Part shown: one piece after another, positions 36,112-44,953 of the stretch
Layout of the letters: each line of letters opens with the position of its first letter
Position numbering within the stretch: position 1 is the stretch's first letter
Source: Thermaerobacter marianensis DSM 12885
GTDB lineage: Bacteria > Bacillota > Sulfobacillia > Thermaerobacterales > Thermaerobacteraceae
Direction of reading: 5' to 3'
Assembly (NCBI RefSeq): GCF_000184705.1
Contig: NC_014831.1
Coordinates: forward strand, 2,170,001 to 2,234,000
DNA length: 64,000 bases
Translations under genes and position numbers: made by a program
Notes under the pieces: generated by a model
Told to the model about the DNA's origin: nothing
Databases searched by the model: none
What the model saw: only the letters and a program-made list of their open reading frames with translations

Positions 36112-37299
36112 CTACCCTTCCGGCGAAAGGTCTACCACCCGAACCTGCGGGCGCAGGGAGGCGTAGGCATCGGCCTCAAACCGGCCGGCCACCGGTGACG
36201 CCAAGGTGACCGCTGCGACGGCCACGGCATGGGCGAGGCATTCCGGCCACGCCCAGCCACGGAGCGCGCCGTGCACGAGCCCAGCCACCAGAGCGTCCCC
36301 GGCACCCACGGGATTCCCGCGCACCGCCGGTCCGTGCGCCCACCATGTCCCCGCCGGCGTCACGGCCACCACGCCGCCGGCCCCCATGGAGATCACCACC
36401 GCGGCCGGCCCCGCACCCCGCAGGGCCTCGGCGGCTCTCCTGACCTCTTGCAGCCGGGGCGACGCTCCGCCGGCTCCACCGGCCAGGATTTCCTCCTCGA
36501 AGGGTAAGGGCTGCGTGGCGGCGCGGTCGCAAGGGGCCGGCGGGCCGGACAGGGACGCGGCGCATGTTCCCTCGCCGTTCAGGGGCCTACACTCGGGCGG
36601 TACCGGCCGTTCGGAACGGCCAGCGCGGCACCCCCATCCCCCGGGGACGAGGGCGCCACGGCCGGTCCGCGCCATGAGCTCTTCCAGTTCACCCAGATTG
36701 GGCTTGATCAAGTCGGGCGCCGCAACGAGACCGTGCTGCAAGGCCTCGCCGCTGGTATCCAGGACGGTGCGCAGGCCGGCCGAACGGGCCAGGCGGATCA
36801 GGCGTGCGTAGGCGTCTTCAGGCAAACCCGGCGGCAGGCTTCCTGAAAAGACGACGGCCGCGAAATCGTCCCGCCGCACCCACTCCGCAAACGAGCTCAC
36901 GAATTCCTCCCATGCCGCGGGCGAGATCTCGGGCCCGGGCTCGTTGAACTCGGTAGCCTGGGCAACGCGCTGCTCGAAGACGGCCAGGCAGCGCCGGGTC
37001 TCCCCTTCCACCCAGACCCAGCGGGTTTCACACCCCGCCTGGGCAAGCTCTGCTGCCAGACGCCGCCCCGTGGCGCCCGCAGCAAAACCGGCCACCACCA
37101 CGGGCACGCCCAGCCCCTGTAAGACCCGGGCGACATTGACCGCCTTGCCCCCGGCCCGCATGTGCACCCGGCGCACGCGATGCGTGGTGCCGCGGCGCAG
37201 GACATCGACCTCGTAGGTGATGTCGAGGGCGGGGTTCAGGCAGATCGCCAGCACTCGTCCCCCGCCCGCTGCGCGGGAGTTCACCGGCACGGCTCGCAC
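36112..37299 (-). CDS. PfkB-family sugar-phosphate kinase (tagatose-6-phosphate/1-phosphofructokinase type)
   Basis: 395 residues. The LacC/FruK branch of PfkB is shown by ICLNPALDITYEVD, the sugar-binding block RAGGKAVNVARVL and the catalytic GNPVGAGDALVAG with its Asp base. It would phosphorylate tagatose 6-phosphate or a similar ketose phosphate for the aldolase encoded just upstream. Residues about 212-270 are a Gly/Pro/Cys-rich insert with no family match. Last gene of the amino-sugar operon. Start uncertain: GTG 37299 has a ribosome site rather close, and another GTG lies three codons on. Confidence 0.85.
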   Translation of the reverse strand: MRAVPVNSRAAGGGRVLAICLNPALDITYEVDVLRRGTTHRVRRVHMRAGGKAVNVARVLQGLGVPVVVAGFAAGATGRRLAAELAQAGCETRWVWVEGETRRCLAVFEQRVAQATEFNEPGPEISPAAWEEFVSSFAEWVRRDDFAAVVFSGSLPPGLPEDAYARLIRLARSAGLRTVLDTSGEALQHGLVAAPDLIKPNLGELEELMARTGRGALVPGGWGCRAGRSERPVPPECRPLNGEGTCAASLSGPPAPCDRAATQPLPFEEEILAGGAGGASPRLQEVRRAAEALRGAGPAAVVISMGAGGVVAVTPAGTWWAHGPAVRGNPVGAGDALVAGLVHGALRGWAWPECLAHAVAVAAVTLASPVAGRFEADAYASLRPQVRVVDLSPEG

Positions 37300-37320
37300 C
37301 TGCCTCCCGGTGGCATTCGT

Positions 37321-38253
37321 TCACGCCCGGCCCTGGGATCCGCACAGGCGTATCTTCCGCGCTGCCTCGTCCTGCAGCGCCTTGAGCGCCGGCGCGAGTA
37401 GCCTGCGCGGATCGGTCTCATGGTTGCCAGACAGAGCGGCCCGCAGGGCACCAGCCCAGGCGTACTTGAGCTCGGTCGCGAAGTTGACCTTGGCTACCCC
37501 CCGCGCGATGGCGGCTTGCAACATCTCGGCGGGCACACCCGAGCCCCCGTGCAACACCAGGGGTACCGGCACCCGGGCGCGAATGGCCGCCAACCGCTCA
37601 AGATCGAGTCGCGGTGCCTCCCGGTAGACGCCGTGCACGGTGCCGACCGCGACCGCCAGGCTGTCCACGCCGGTGCGGGCCACGAACTCCTCCGCCTGCT
37701 CGGGAAGAGTGAACTCATACCCCTCCAGCGCTGTGGCAACACCTCCGTCAGCTGGATCCCCCGCGCACGGCACGCCCAGCCGGCGGCCCGGAGCCGGGTC
37801 GCCGTCGGCATCCCCATGTGCCGGATCGGCCACACGCGGCACGTATCCCAGCTCCCCTTCGACCGCCACCCCCGCAGCGTGGGCGGCCTCGACCACCTTG
37901 GCCGTGAGGGACACGTTGTCTTCGAAGGAGAGGGAGGAACCGTCCGCCATGACGGAGGTGAACCCGTGACGCAGCGCCCCGAGCACGAGCCCGTAATCGC
38001 GGGCGTGGTCGAGGTGCAGGACCACGGGCACCCGGCACCGGCGAGCCAACTTGGGTACGATGGCCTCGATCGCGTCGAATCCCAGAAAGGCAACGGTTCC
38101 CGCCGATGCCTGCAGGATCAGGGGCGACCGCTCGGCTTCGGCCACCTCCAACAGCGCCCGCACCATGTCCAGGCTGTGGAAGTTGAGGGCGGGTATCGCA
38201 AAGCCCTCTGCGGCAGCCCGGCCCAGGACCTCGCGCCCATCCACCAAGGGCAT
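37321..38253 (-). CDS. Class II ketose-bisphosphate aldolase (tagatose/fructose type)
   Basis: 310 residues of the GatY/KbaY/Fba family. HLDHARD gives the catalytic Asp and first zinc His; further ligands are His in VGTVHGVYRE and His in PLVLHGGSG. It splits tagatose 1,6-bisphosphate (or fructose 1,6-bisphosphate) to two triose phosphates. ATG 38253 is chosen over the open frame to 38295. An insert of about 35 residues at 139-173 interrupts the barrel between EGELGYV and the EGYEFT block. Follows the regulator gene by 45 bp. Confidence 0.87.
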   Translation of the reverse strand: MPLVDGREVLGRAAAEGFAIPALNFHSLDMVRALLEVAEAERSPLILQASAGTVAFLGFDAIEAIVPKLARRCRVPVVLHLDHARDYGLVLGALRHGFTSVMADGSSLSFEDNVSLTAKVVEAAHAAGVAVEGELGYVPRVADPAHGDADGDPAPGRRLGVPCAGDPADGGVATALEGYEFTLPEQAEEFVARTGVDSLAVAVGTVHGVYREAPRLDLERLAAIRARVPVPLVLHGGSGVPAEMLQAAIARGVAKVNFATELKYAWAGALRAALSGNHETDPRRLLAPALKALQDEAARKIRLCGSQGRA

Positions 38254-38298
38254 AAATTCTTCCCACCTTCCGCATCGCCCGGGCGAGTCAGACAACGC

Positions 38299-39060
38299 TC
38301 AGACCCGAATCACTTCGATGCCCTGTTCCTCCAGATCACGACAGACGTGTAGGGGCGCATGGTCATCGGTAATCAAGGTAGCGATCTCGCTCACCGGTCC
38401 GATGACCGCCACGCCGGTGCGCCCCAGCTTGCGGCTGTCCGCTACGACGACGGCATGGCGGGACGCCCGGATCATCGCCGCGTCGACCTGCGCTTCGAAG
38501 ATGTCGGAGGTCGTGAGGCCATGCCGGGTCGTGATGCCGTCGACCCCGATGAAGGCAAAATCGGCCGTCAACTGCTGGATGGTTGCCACCGCCGCGGGGC
38601 CGATCATCTGGTACGAGCCCTGCCGCACCAGACCACCGCACACGATCAGCCGGCAGGACTCCCATTCCACGACCTCGGCGGCGATGTTCAACGCCGACGT
38701 GATGATGGTCAGCCCCGTGCGGTCCCGCAGGTGGCGGACGATCCTGGCCGTGGTGGTTCCACCGCTCAACATGACAGTGGCGCCATCGGGCACCATGCTG
38801 GCCGCGTGCTGGGCGATGCGCTCCTTCTCCTCCGGCGCCTGCTCGGCCCGCTCGCGGAAGGGACGCTCGGCCGCGGCCTCGGGTGCCAGGGAGGCCCAGC
38901 CGTGGTACCTGCGGACCTTGCCCTCCTCGGCCAGCTGGGCGAGGTGACGGCGGACGGTGACTTCGCTCACGCCCAGCATCTCGCTCAACTCCGCCACCCG
39001 CATGCGCTGGTGCCGGTACAAGAGTTGCAGGATCTCCTCACGCCGGTCCGCAACGCTCAA
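38299..39060 (-). CDS. DeoR family transcriptional regulator (AgaR-like)
   Basis: 253 residues: N-terminal helix-turn-helix (RREEILQLLYRHQRMRVAELSEMLGVSEVTVRRHL region) and a C-terminal sugar-phosphate sensor domain with GGTTTARIV and FIGVDGITTRHGLTTSD. Such proteins repress sugar operons until a phosphorylated sugar binds. TTG 39060 follows GGGAGG at 7 bases and overlaps the deacetylase stop (TTGA). It lies inside the operon it probably controls. Confidence 0.9.
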   Translation of the reverse strand: MSVADRREEILQLLYRHQRMRVAELSEMLGVSEVTVRRHLAQLAEEGKVRRYHGWASLAPEAAAERPFRERAEQAPEEKERIAQHAASMVPDGATVMLSGGTTTARIVRHLRDRTGLTIITSALNIAAEVVEWESCRLIVCGGLVRQGSYQMIGPAAVATIQQLTADFAFIGVDGITTRHGLTTSDIFEAQVDAAMIRASRHAVVVADSRKLGRTGVAVIGPVSEIATLITDDHAPLHVCRDLEEQGIEVIRV

Positions 39061-40253
39061 GACGCGTCCTCCCCTCCCCCGGCATCGGGCCCGTGGACGA
39101 ACCGGCCCTCGACCATCGTAGCCCGCACGCGGAGCGACGCATCGAGCAGCACCAGGTCCGCGTCGTAACCCGGGGCAAGCCGGCCCTTGCGGTGCCCCCA
39201 GCCGATCAGGCGGGCCGGCGTGGTGCTGGCCATGGTGACCGCCTCCACGATGGACACACCCATGAAGCGAACGGCGTTCCGGACCGCCCGGTCCATGGTC
39301 AGCGTGCTGCCCGCCAGGGAACTGCCGTCGGCCAGTTCGGCGCGACCGCCGGCAACCCGGATACGGAGGCCGCCCAGGTCGTAATTGCCGTCAGGCAGCC
39401 CGGCGGCGGCGATGGCGTCCGTGACCAGCACCGTGCCCCGGGGCCCCTTGACCCGGTAGACCAGGCGGAGAGCCGCCGGGTGGACGTGCAGGCCGTCGGC
39501 GATCAGCTCGCACGTCAACGCTTCCAGGTCCAGGGCGGCTCCGGCCACGCCGGGTTCGCGATGGTGGAGCCCCCTCATGCCGTTGAAGGTGTGGATGACG
39601 TGACGCAGGCCGGCCTCCACCGCCGACGCCACCTGCTCGTAGGTGGCATCCGAATGGCCGGCCGCCACGACCACGCCAGCCTGGGCTGCCCGGTGGATGC
39701 ACTCCGCCGCTCGCCCACGCTCGGGGGCCAGGGTCAACAGCTTCAGGTATGGGCCGGCCGCACCCAGCCAGGTGTTCAGCTCAACCGGATCGGGATCCCG
39801 CATCCAGCGCGGGTTCTGGGCCCCGCGCCGCGCCGGGTTGAGATAAGGCCCTTCCAGGTGGATGCCCAGCAGGCGGGCGCCGACCGGGTCCGGCGCCTCC
39901 GCGGAGGCCCGCAACGCCGTGATGGCCGCCATCGTGTCCCCCGGCGACGCCGTCACGGTGGTGGCCACGAGCCCGGTGGTACCGTGGCGAGCGTGAAACC
40001 GTGCAGCACGCCGGTGCGAGGCCGGGTCGGGGACCATGAAATCGCCCCCGCCCCCGCCGTGGACGTGCAGGTCGACAAAGCCGGGGACCACCCAGCCGCC
40101 GCCACAGTCCACGACCTGGTCCCGGTCGCCCTGGCCGGCCCGGGTCACTTCGTCGATGGCCACGATCCGGCCGTCTTCCACCACGATGCGGGCGGGATCC
40201 CGGATGCCGTCCGGCGTCACGGCCCGCGCATTGTGCAAGATCCAGCGGGTCAC
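39057..40253 (-). CDS. nagA: N-acetylhexosamine-6-phosphate deacetylase
   Basis: 398 residues of the amidohydrolase fold. Visible metal and substrate residues: HVH in DLHVHGGGGG, Glu in GIHLEGPYLNP, His in AGHSDATYEQV, HTFNGMRGLHHREPG and the catalytic Asp in VTDAIAAAG. It removes acetyl from N-acetylglucosamine 6-phosphate or the galactosamine equivalent. With AgaS next to it the galactosamine form (AgaA-like) is plausible, but sequence alone does not decide. GTG start at 40253. Confidence 0.9.
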   Translation of the reverse strand: MTRWILHNARAVTPDGIRDPARIVVEDGRIVAIDEVTRAGQGDRDQVVDCGGGWVVPGFVDLHVHGGGGGDFMVPDPASHRRAARFHARHGTTGLVATTVTASPGDTMAAITALRASAEAPDPVGARLLGIHLEGPYLNPARRGAQNPRWMRDPDPVELNTWLGAAGPYLKLLTLAPERGRAAECIHRAAQAGVVVAAGHSDATYEQVASAVEAGLRHVIHTFNGMRGLHHREPGVAGAALDLEALTCELIADGLHVHPAALRLVYRVKGPRGTVLVTDAIAAAGLPDGNYDLGGLRIRVAGGRAELADGSSLAGSTLTMDRAVRNAVRFMGVSIVEAVTMASTTPARLIGWGHRKGRLAPGYDADLVLLDASLRVRATMVEGRFVHGPDAGGGEDAS

Positions 40254-40327
40254 GCGCTCTCACCCGGCTCGAAGAAGTTTCGCTCGTCCCGCCCCCCGTC
40301 CGGCGGGGACGCCCGTCCTGGCACTCC

Positions 40328-41401
40328 CTACTCGCCGTGGTCGAGCCGGACCACGTGGCTCAGGTGGCGCGGCCGGTCGGGGTCGCGACCCAGCCGCCGG
40401 GTCTCGCAGAGTGCCAGCCATTGCAGGAACGGGGTGTGCAGGGACGCGTACTGGAACTCGGGGAAACCGCGCGGGAGCTCCAGCATGTCCACACCCTCGG
40501 CCGGAGGCACCGTCCCCTCTTCGGCCAGCACCACGGCTTTGCCGCCCAGTTGGGCGACCTCCGCCGCCAGGTCCCGGTCGTGCGGAGCTGTGCTCCGGGA
40601 GGACAGAAGCACCACGCAGGTACGCTCGTTCACGATGGACTTGGGACCGTGCCGGAACTCCAGGGTGACGTAGGCGTCGGCGGGCAGCTGGGTCATTTCC
40701 TTCATCTTGAGCATCCCTTCCCGGGCGACCCCGTAGAAAGCCCCCGATCCCAGGAACACATACTGGTCATGCCCCTCTTCCCCGACGACCCGCCGGGCTT
40801 GCTCGGCCAGCCTGTCGTGGAGCCCGGCGACCGCCTCGGCCAGTTCCGGCAACCGGCCCAGGAAGGACGCCCCGGCCGTGTCGCCCTGTTCCTGGGCGAT
40901 CCGAGCGGCCAGCCACTGCAAGGCCAGCAACATGTTCGAAAAGGACTGCGTCATCACGACGCTGTGCTCCCGGACGTGGTCCAGCTCCCAACACGCGTCG
41001 GCAAGCCGTGCCAGCTCACTGCCCGGCGTGGTGGTGATACCCAGCACGGGGATCCCCCGCCGCCGCGCCTCGCCGGCCGCTCGCACCACCTCGGTGCTGG
41101 CTCCCGAACGGGACAGGGCCACCAGGAAGGGCTGCTTCCACGCCCGGAGGCAGTCGTCGATGAAGAGCCAGGCTTCCGAACCCGTCAGGGCAACGGCCGG
41201 CCGTCGGGTGAGAGCTTGGGTCACCGCCGCCCCGTACTGGGCCAGGTGGTGCGAAGTGCCACACCCGACGAACACCGGTGTACGGTCCGGGTCGTCCAAC
41301 CAGGCCGGCCACGGGGTTGACGAAAGCCGTCCCAGGGTCTCCCGCAGCGTACGAGTCTGGGCGTAGATCTCCTGCTCCGTGTGCGAAGTTCGGGTTGTCA
41401 C
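40328..41401 (-). CDS. agaS: SIS-domain aminosugar-6-phosphate deaminase/isomerase (AgaS-like)
   Basis: 357 residues with two SIS domains. VGCGTSHHLAQYGAAV and ALSRSGASTEVV are the first sugar-phosphate loops; LGSGAFYGVAREGMLKMKEMT and EFRHGPKS mark the second. AgaS converts galactosamine 6-phosphate to tagatose 6-phosphate with release of ammonia, which the downstream kinase and aldolase could then use. GTG 41401 follows GGAGGTGG. Spacing to the previous SIS gene is 12 bp. Confidence 0.87.
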   Translation of the reverse strand: MTTRTSHTEQEIYAQTRTLRETLGRLSSTPWPAWLDDPDRTPVFVGCGTSHHLAQYGAAVTQALTRRPAVALTGSEAWLFIDDCLRAWKQPFLVALSRSGASTEVVRAAGEARRRGIPVLGITTTPGSELARLADACWELDHVREHSVVMTQSFSNMLLALQWLAARIAQEQGDTAGASFLGRLPELAEAVAGLHDRLAEQARRVVGEEGHDQYVFLGSGAFYGVAREGMLKMKEMTQLPADAYVTLEFRHGPKSIVNERTCVVLLSSRSTAPHDRDLAAEVAQLGGKAVVLAEEGTVPPAEGVDMLELPRGFPEFQYASLHTPFLQWLALCETRRLGRDPDRPRHLSHVVRLDHGE

Positions 41402-41413
41402 CCGGCCACCTCC

Positions 41414-42163
41414 TCAGGTCCGGTAGTAGTGCACGCGCCCCGCATACCGGGACACGTAGGTTTCGTTGACGTCCGGGCCCTGGTCCAGGTTCGCGCTGAC
41501 GAAGACAGGGGGTTCGATGCCCCGCCGCAGCAGCTCCACGTTGGCTTCAAGGAACAGGGCGCCCAGGACGGCCGCGTTGGTGATGGTGGTCACCGGCGCC
41601 GCCCGGCGACCGTTGGGCAAGGACACCGCCGCGTCACCCAGGGGCCCGGCATTGTCGATGACGATGTCGGCGATTTCGAAAAGGCGCTTGCCCGACGGGT
41701 GCTTCGAGGCAACCTGGGTCGTGTAGTCCATGGAGGTGATGGCCACGACGGTCAGTCCCTTGTCCCGCATGCGCAGGGCGACCTCGATGGGGGTCGGGTT
41801 GCGACCCGAGTTGGACAGCACGATGCCGACCTCGCCCGGCCGAAGCTCGTGGGCGTCCGCCAGCAGCGTCCCGTAACCCGGCAGCTTCTCGAGGGCGCTG
41901 GCCCTCGCCGGCCCGTTGTGCGGCCACAGGGCCTGATCGAACAGCGGGCTCACGTAGGCCGGCTGCCCTGCCCGGTACCAGACCTCTTCTACAAGGATCT
42001 GGGTGTGGCCGCAACCGTGCACGTGGACCACACCGCCGGCGGCCACGCAGTCCGCGACAGCACGGGCGGCCTTCTGCAGGGCCTCCCGCTGGGTGGTCCG
42101 GACGCGTTCCAGCCGGGACGTCACCTCGGCAAAATACCGGTCCAGCCATGCAAGACCTTCCAT
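41414..42163 (-). CDS. Single-SIS-domain sugar-phosphate isomerase-like protein
   Basis: 249 residues with one SIS domain: HVHGCGHTQILVEEV near 45 and VLSNSGRNPTPIEVALRMRDKG near 115. It resembles the phosphoheptose-isomerase-like proteins found in many aminosugar operons. ATG 42163 has AAGGAGG upstream; the frame reaches 42436 but the extra part is low complexity. Probable role is handling a phosphorylated amino sugar or an etherase-like step, not provable here. Confidence 0.85.
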   Translation of the reverse strand: MEGLAWLDRYFAEVTSRLERVRTTQREALQKAARAVADCVAAGGVVHVHGCGHTQILVEEVWYRAGQPAYVSPLFDQALWPHNGPARASALEKLPGYGTLLADAHELRPGEVGIVLSNSGRNPTPIEVALRMRDKGLTVVAITSMDYTTQVASKHPSGKRLFEIADIVIDNAGPLGDAAVSLPNGRRAAPVTTITNAAVLGALFLEANVELLRRGIEPPVFVSANLDQGPDVNETYVSRYAGRVHYYRT

Positions 42164-42472
42164 ACCGCCGGCCTCCTTCTTCCTGCGTCCGTGGACGGGG
42201 CCCTGGCTTCCCGGAACCCCGTCACCGGGGCCCCAAGCCCGCGGGCTCCAAGGGTGCGCGGCGTGGGCCCGCCGCCCGTGGAACCCGCGGGCCGCTCCAC
42301 TCTTCGCAAGCCTCGCGAGCACGGACCGGCTCAGCGGGCACCTGGGCGGTCCAGGGGTACCGGGCCCAGCGCCGGCCGCGCCCGGTGCCCCCCGTACCGC
42401 TTCCCCGCGGTCCACACGGCTCGGGGCCGCCGGCACGTCATCCCCTTCCTCCCGGCGCCTTGCGCCGGTCCC
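42164..42472. other. 309-bp gap inside the amino-sugar operon
   Basis: No credible gene. It is GC-rich and contains a 12-bp palindrome AGCCCGCGGGCT (near 42237) and a related CCCGCGGGCC copy about 50 bp on. These may form RNA structure that separates expression of the PTS genes from the enzymes. Confidence 0.4.
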
Positions 42473-43756
42473 TTAGCCGCCGATGCCCGCGAGACCGAAC
42501 AGGAACTTCACGGCGGCGGCGATCACGATGGCGTCAGGCACCACGAAGCCCACACCCGATGCTCCCAGGGCATTCAAGTCCCCGAAGAGACGGGTGGCGT
42601 AGGCCCAGGACGAGAGGAGGAACCCGGCGAAGGACCAGAAGAACCCGCCGAAGAGCGCCCCGCGCCGGCCGGCCAGGGCGTTGCCGAAGATGGCGCCGGT
42701 GCCGCTGGCAAAGAAGGCCACGATCATGCTGGGAATAGGCACCGGCCATTTCAGCGCAATGATCAGCGGGATCACCAGCGCCTGCGCCACCGTCCCCGTG
42801 ATCAACCCGATCATCAGGGAGTTGGGCGCGTACGGGTAGATGACGGGGCAGTCCAGCGCCGGGCGAGCTCCCGGCACCAGCCGCTCGCTGATGCCCTGGA
42901 AGGCGGGAACAATCTCGGAGATGAACATGCGCACGCCCTGCATGAGCACCAGCACGCCGCCGGTGAAGGTCAAGGCCTGCAGGAGCGCAAATATGATGTA
43001 GTTCTTCCCCTGAGATAGCTCCGCTTCCACAAAGGATTGGCCTGCGTACAGTGCCGCGATGAGGGATACCGCCGTCATGATCAGGGACATGGACACGGCC
43101 ATGTCCCGCAGGACCACCCACCGGTCGGACACCCGGATCGACTCGGCGCTGTCCTCGGGCCGACCGAAGAGCCGGGCGATGTGGGCCCCAGCGACCGCCA
43201 GGAAGGTCTGGCCGTGGCCAAAGGCGATCTGATCGTTGTCCGTGATGCGCCGCATGATGGGCTGGGCCAGCGCCGGGAAGAACGTGGTGTACAGGCCCTG
43301 GATGACGGCGCCAATGGCGATGTTGGCGGCACCCTGGATGCCCATGGAATGCAAGAGGATGGCCCACGCCCCGGCATGGATCCAGAGCATGTGCCCGGTG
43401 AGGTAGACGTACTTCCACGGCGTAACGCGAGCCAGCAGGAGGTTGATCAGGAAGCCGAAGGCGAGGATCAGGGCGGTCTCGCGCCCCAACTGGGCGGCCA
43501 CCCCCGCCACCACCAGCTCGTCGAAGGGGACGAATCCCTCCAGCTTGAAAGCCCGGAGCAGCATCTCCTGGATCGGCGTCAGCGCCTGCACGATGATGCC
43601 GGCGCCGCCCCCGATGATGACGAAGCCGAGCGTCGCCTTGAGCGTCCCGTTCACCACGTCGTTGAGGGACTTCCGTTGGGCCAGGAGGCCGATCAGCGCC
43701 ACCAACCCGATGACCAGCGCCGGCGTGCTGAACAGATCGACAATGAACCGAAGCAT
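42473..43756 (-). CDS. PTS transporter IIC component, ascorbate (UlaA/SgaT) family
   Basis: 427 residues and about eleven membrane segments. The start LRFIVDLFSTPALVIGLVALIGLL and the block GQTFLAVAGAHIARLFG are UlaA-like, and the end VPDAIVIAAAVKFLFG also fits. UlaA imports L-ascorbate in E. coli, yet no ascorbate enzymes are here; neighbours are amino-sugar enzymes. I therefore call the family, not the substrate. ATG 43756 follows GGGGAGG at 8 bases. Confidence 0.9.
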   Translation of the reverse strand: MLRFIVDLFSTPALVIGLVALIGLLAQRKSLNDVVNGTLKATLGFVIIGGGAGIIVQALTPIQEMLLRAFKLEGFVPFDELVVAGVAAQLGRETALILAFGFLINLLLARVTPWKYVYLTGHMLWIHAGAWAILLHSMGIQGAANIAIGAVIQGLYTTFFPALAQPIMRRITDNDQIAFGHGQTFLAVAGAHIARLFGRPEDSAESIRVSDRWVVLRDMAVSMSLIMTAVSLIAALYAGQSFVEAELSQGKNYIIFALLQALTFTGGVLVLMQGVRMFISEIVPAFQGISERLVPGARPALDCPVIYPYAPNSLMIGLITGTVAQALVIPLIIALKWPVPIPSMIVAFFASGTGAIFGNALAGRRGALFGGFFWSFAGFLLSSWAYATRLFGDLNALGASGVGFVVPDAIVIAAAVKFLFGLAGIGG

Positions 43757-43818
43757 CTTCCGTCCTCCCCTCTCGGGATCCTGGTCGCCCGGTCCACTGC
43801 CCCGGGCGTGCGGCCGCA

Positions 43819-44127
43819 CTACATCCCGTGCTGACCCCCGTCGTGCTGCAGAGCCTGGAGGACCGGCAGCAGTTTCTGCTCGATCTCCGCCTTGTCGGTC
43901 AGGTTGTCAATCAGCACCAGCCGGGCGGGGGTGCCTGCAAGGTGGCGCTCCAGGTCCCGGGACGTGACCAGTACGTCGGCGGGCTGCCCCTTGACGCTCC
44001 CCAGATCCCAGGCGATCACTTCCGCACGTATCCCGTGCTTGCGCAAGATGCCCTCGACGGCGATCTTGAGCATCAGGCTGGTACCGAAGCCCATCCCGCA
44101 GACGGTGACGATCCGCAAGGTCCTCAC
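43819..44127 (-). CDS. PTS IIB component, ascorbate/galactitol type
   Basis: 102 residues. The phospho-accepting Cys10 lies in the loop VTVCGMGFGTSLM, the mark of SgaB/GatB-type IIB proteins. It passes phosphate from IIA to the sugar entering through IIC. GTG 44127 overlaps the IIA stop (GTGA). The frame open to 44169 is not used. Confidence 0.9.
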   Translation of the reverse strand: MRTLRIVTVCGMGFGTSLMLKIAVEGILRKHGIRAEVIAWDLGSVKGQPADVLVTSRDLERHLAGTPARLVLIDNLTDKAEIEQKLLPVLQALQHDGGQHGM

Positions 44128-44591
44128 CCCCTTCCCGCGCCCTCCTCGACCCCCGTCAACGCTCGCCACGCTTCGTTGGGCGTCTTGGCCTCCCGTACCC
44201 GGCGCAGCGTCTCCGGGTTCGAAAGCTGTTCCGCAAGCTGGGCCATGGCCATGACGTGGGCGTCGTGGTTCACAGCGGCCAGGGGGATGACCAGGTCCAC
44301 TGGATCGTTAGCCCCGTGACCGAAGGCGACCGGAACGTCGAGCCGGATGAACGCCAGCCCGGTACGGGACACCCCGTCCTCGGGCCGGGCATGGGGCATG
44401 GCGATGCCCGGAGCGATCACCATGTACGGCCCCAGGGTCTCGACGGTCCGGATCATGGCCTCAACGTATCGGGGTGTCGCGATGCCCCCGGCGACCAGCA
44501 GACGGCCCGCTTCCATGACGGCTTGCCGCCAGTCGCCGGCCCGTACCCCCAGACGGACCAGCTGGGGAGAAAGGATGTCCTTAAGTTCCAA
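44124..44591 (-). CDS. PTS IIA component, fructose/ascorbate type
   Basis: 155 residues of the PTS_EIIA type-2 family. The phosphorylated His67 lies in VIAPGIAMPHARPEDG. It accepts phosphate from HPr. First gene of the nine-gene operon; TTG 44591 follows GGAGGGG at about 10 bases, a moderately weak start. Confidence 0.88.
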   Translation of the reverse strand: MELKDILSPQLVRLGVRAGDWRQAVMEAGRLLVAGGIATPRYVEAMIRTVETLGPYMVIAPGIAMPHARPEDGVSRTGLAFIRLDVPVAFGHGANDPVDLVIPLAAVNHDAHVMAMAQLAEQLSNPETLRRVREAKTPNEAWRALTGVEEGAGRG

Positions 44592-44953
44592 ATCCGTTCA
44601 TCCCCTCCCTGGATACCCCCACAGTGTATCGCACTTCGATCACTACACCGCCACTATTCGCTCGTACCGATCCAAATTCCTTTCGATATATGTTCGACTT
44701 CTACTCGTAACCCGAACGGGGTGACCCGCCGCGGCCGCCCGGCGACTTGCCTCGCGGCTGGCGCCCCATCCCCCACCAAGCCGCGGAGGGCGGGCTCCGT
44801 ACCGGCTGTTCGGGCTGGCGAAGGTGGGTTTCGGCGAGTGCGGGAAGGGATGGTGGTGCTTGCTATGACGGGCGTGGTATCCTGAGGTAATGCGAACGGA
44901 GTACGTTTCCTCTAGGAGCCAGTGGAACTTTGGTAACCATGGGAGGAACGGGG
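44592..44953. other. Leader region of the amino-sugar operon
   Basis: 362 bp, partly AT-rich near 44640-44710, divergent between the PTS operon and the restriction-gene relic. No gene seen; promoters for the operon must lie here. Confidence 0.4.
44635..44698 (-). promoter_or_regulatory. Candidate DeoR-type operator region of the amino-sugar operon
   Basis: TTCGA(T/C) occurs at 44635, 44682 and 44693, the last two 11 bp apart, in an AT-rich patch just upstream of the IIA gene. DeoR regulators commonly bind such short direct repeats. Binding by the product of 38299-39060 is inference. Confidence 0.35.

Noticed and set aside
42473-44591. Naming the PTS as ulaABC for ascorbate
   Set aside because: No UlaD, UlaE, UlaF or UlaG homologues are linked; the neighbours are amino-sugar enzymes.
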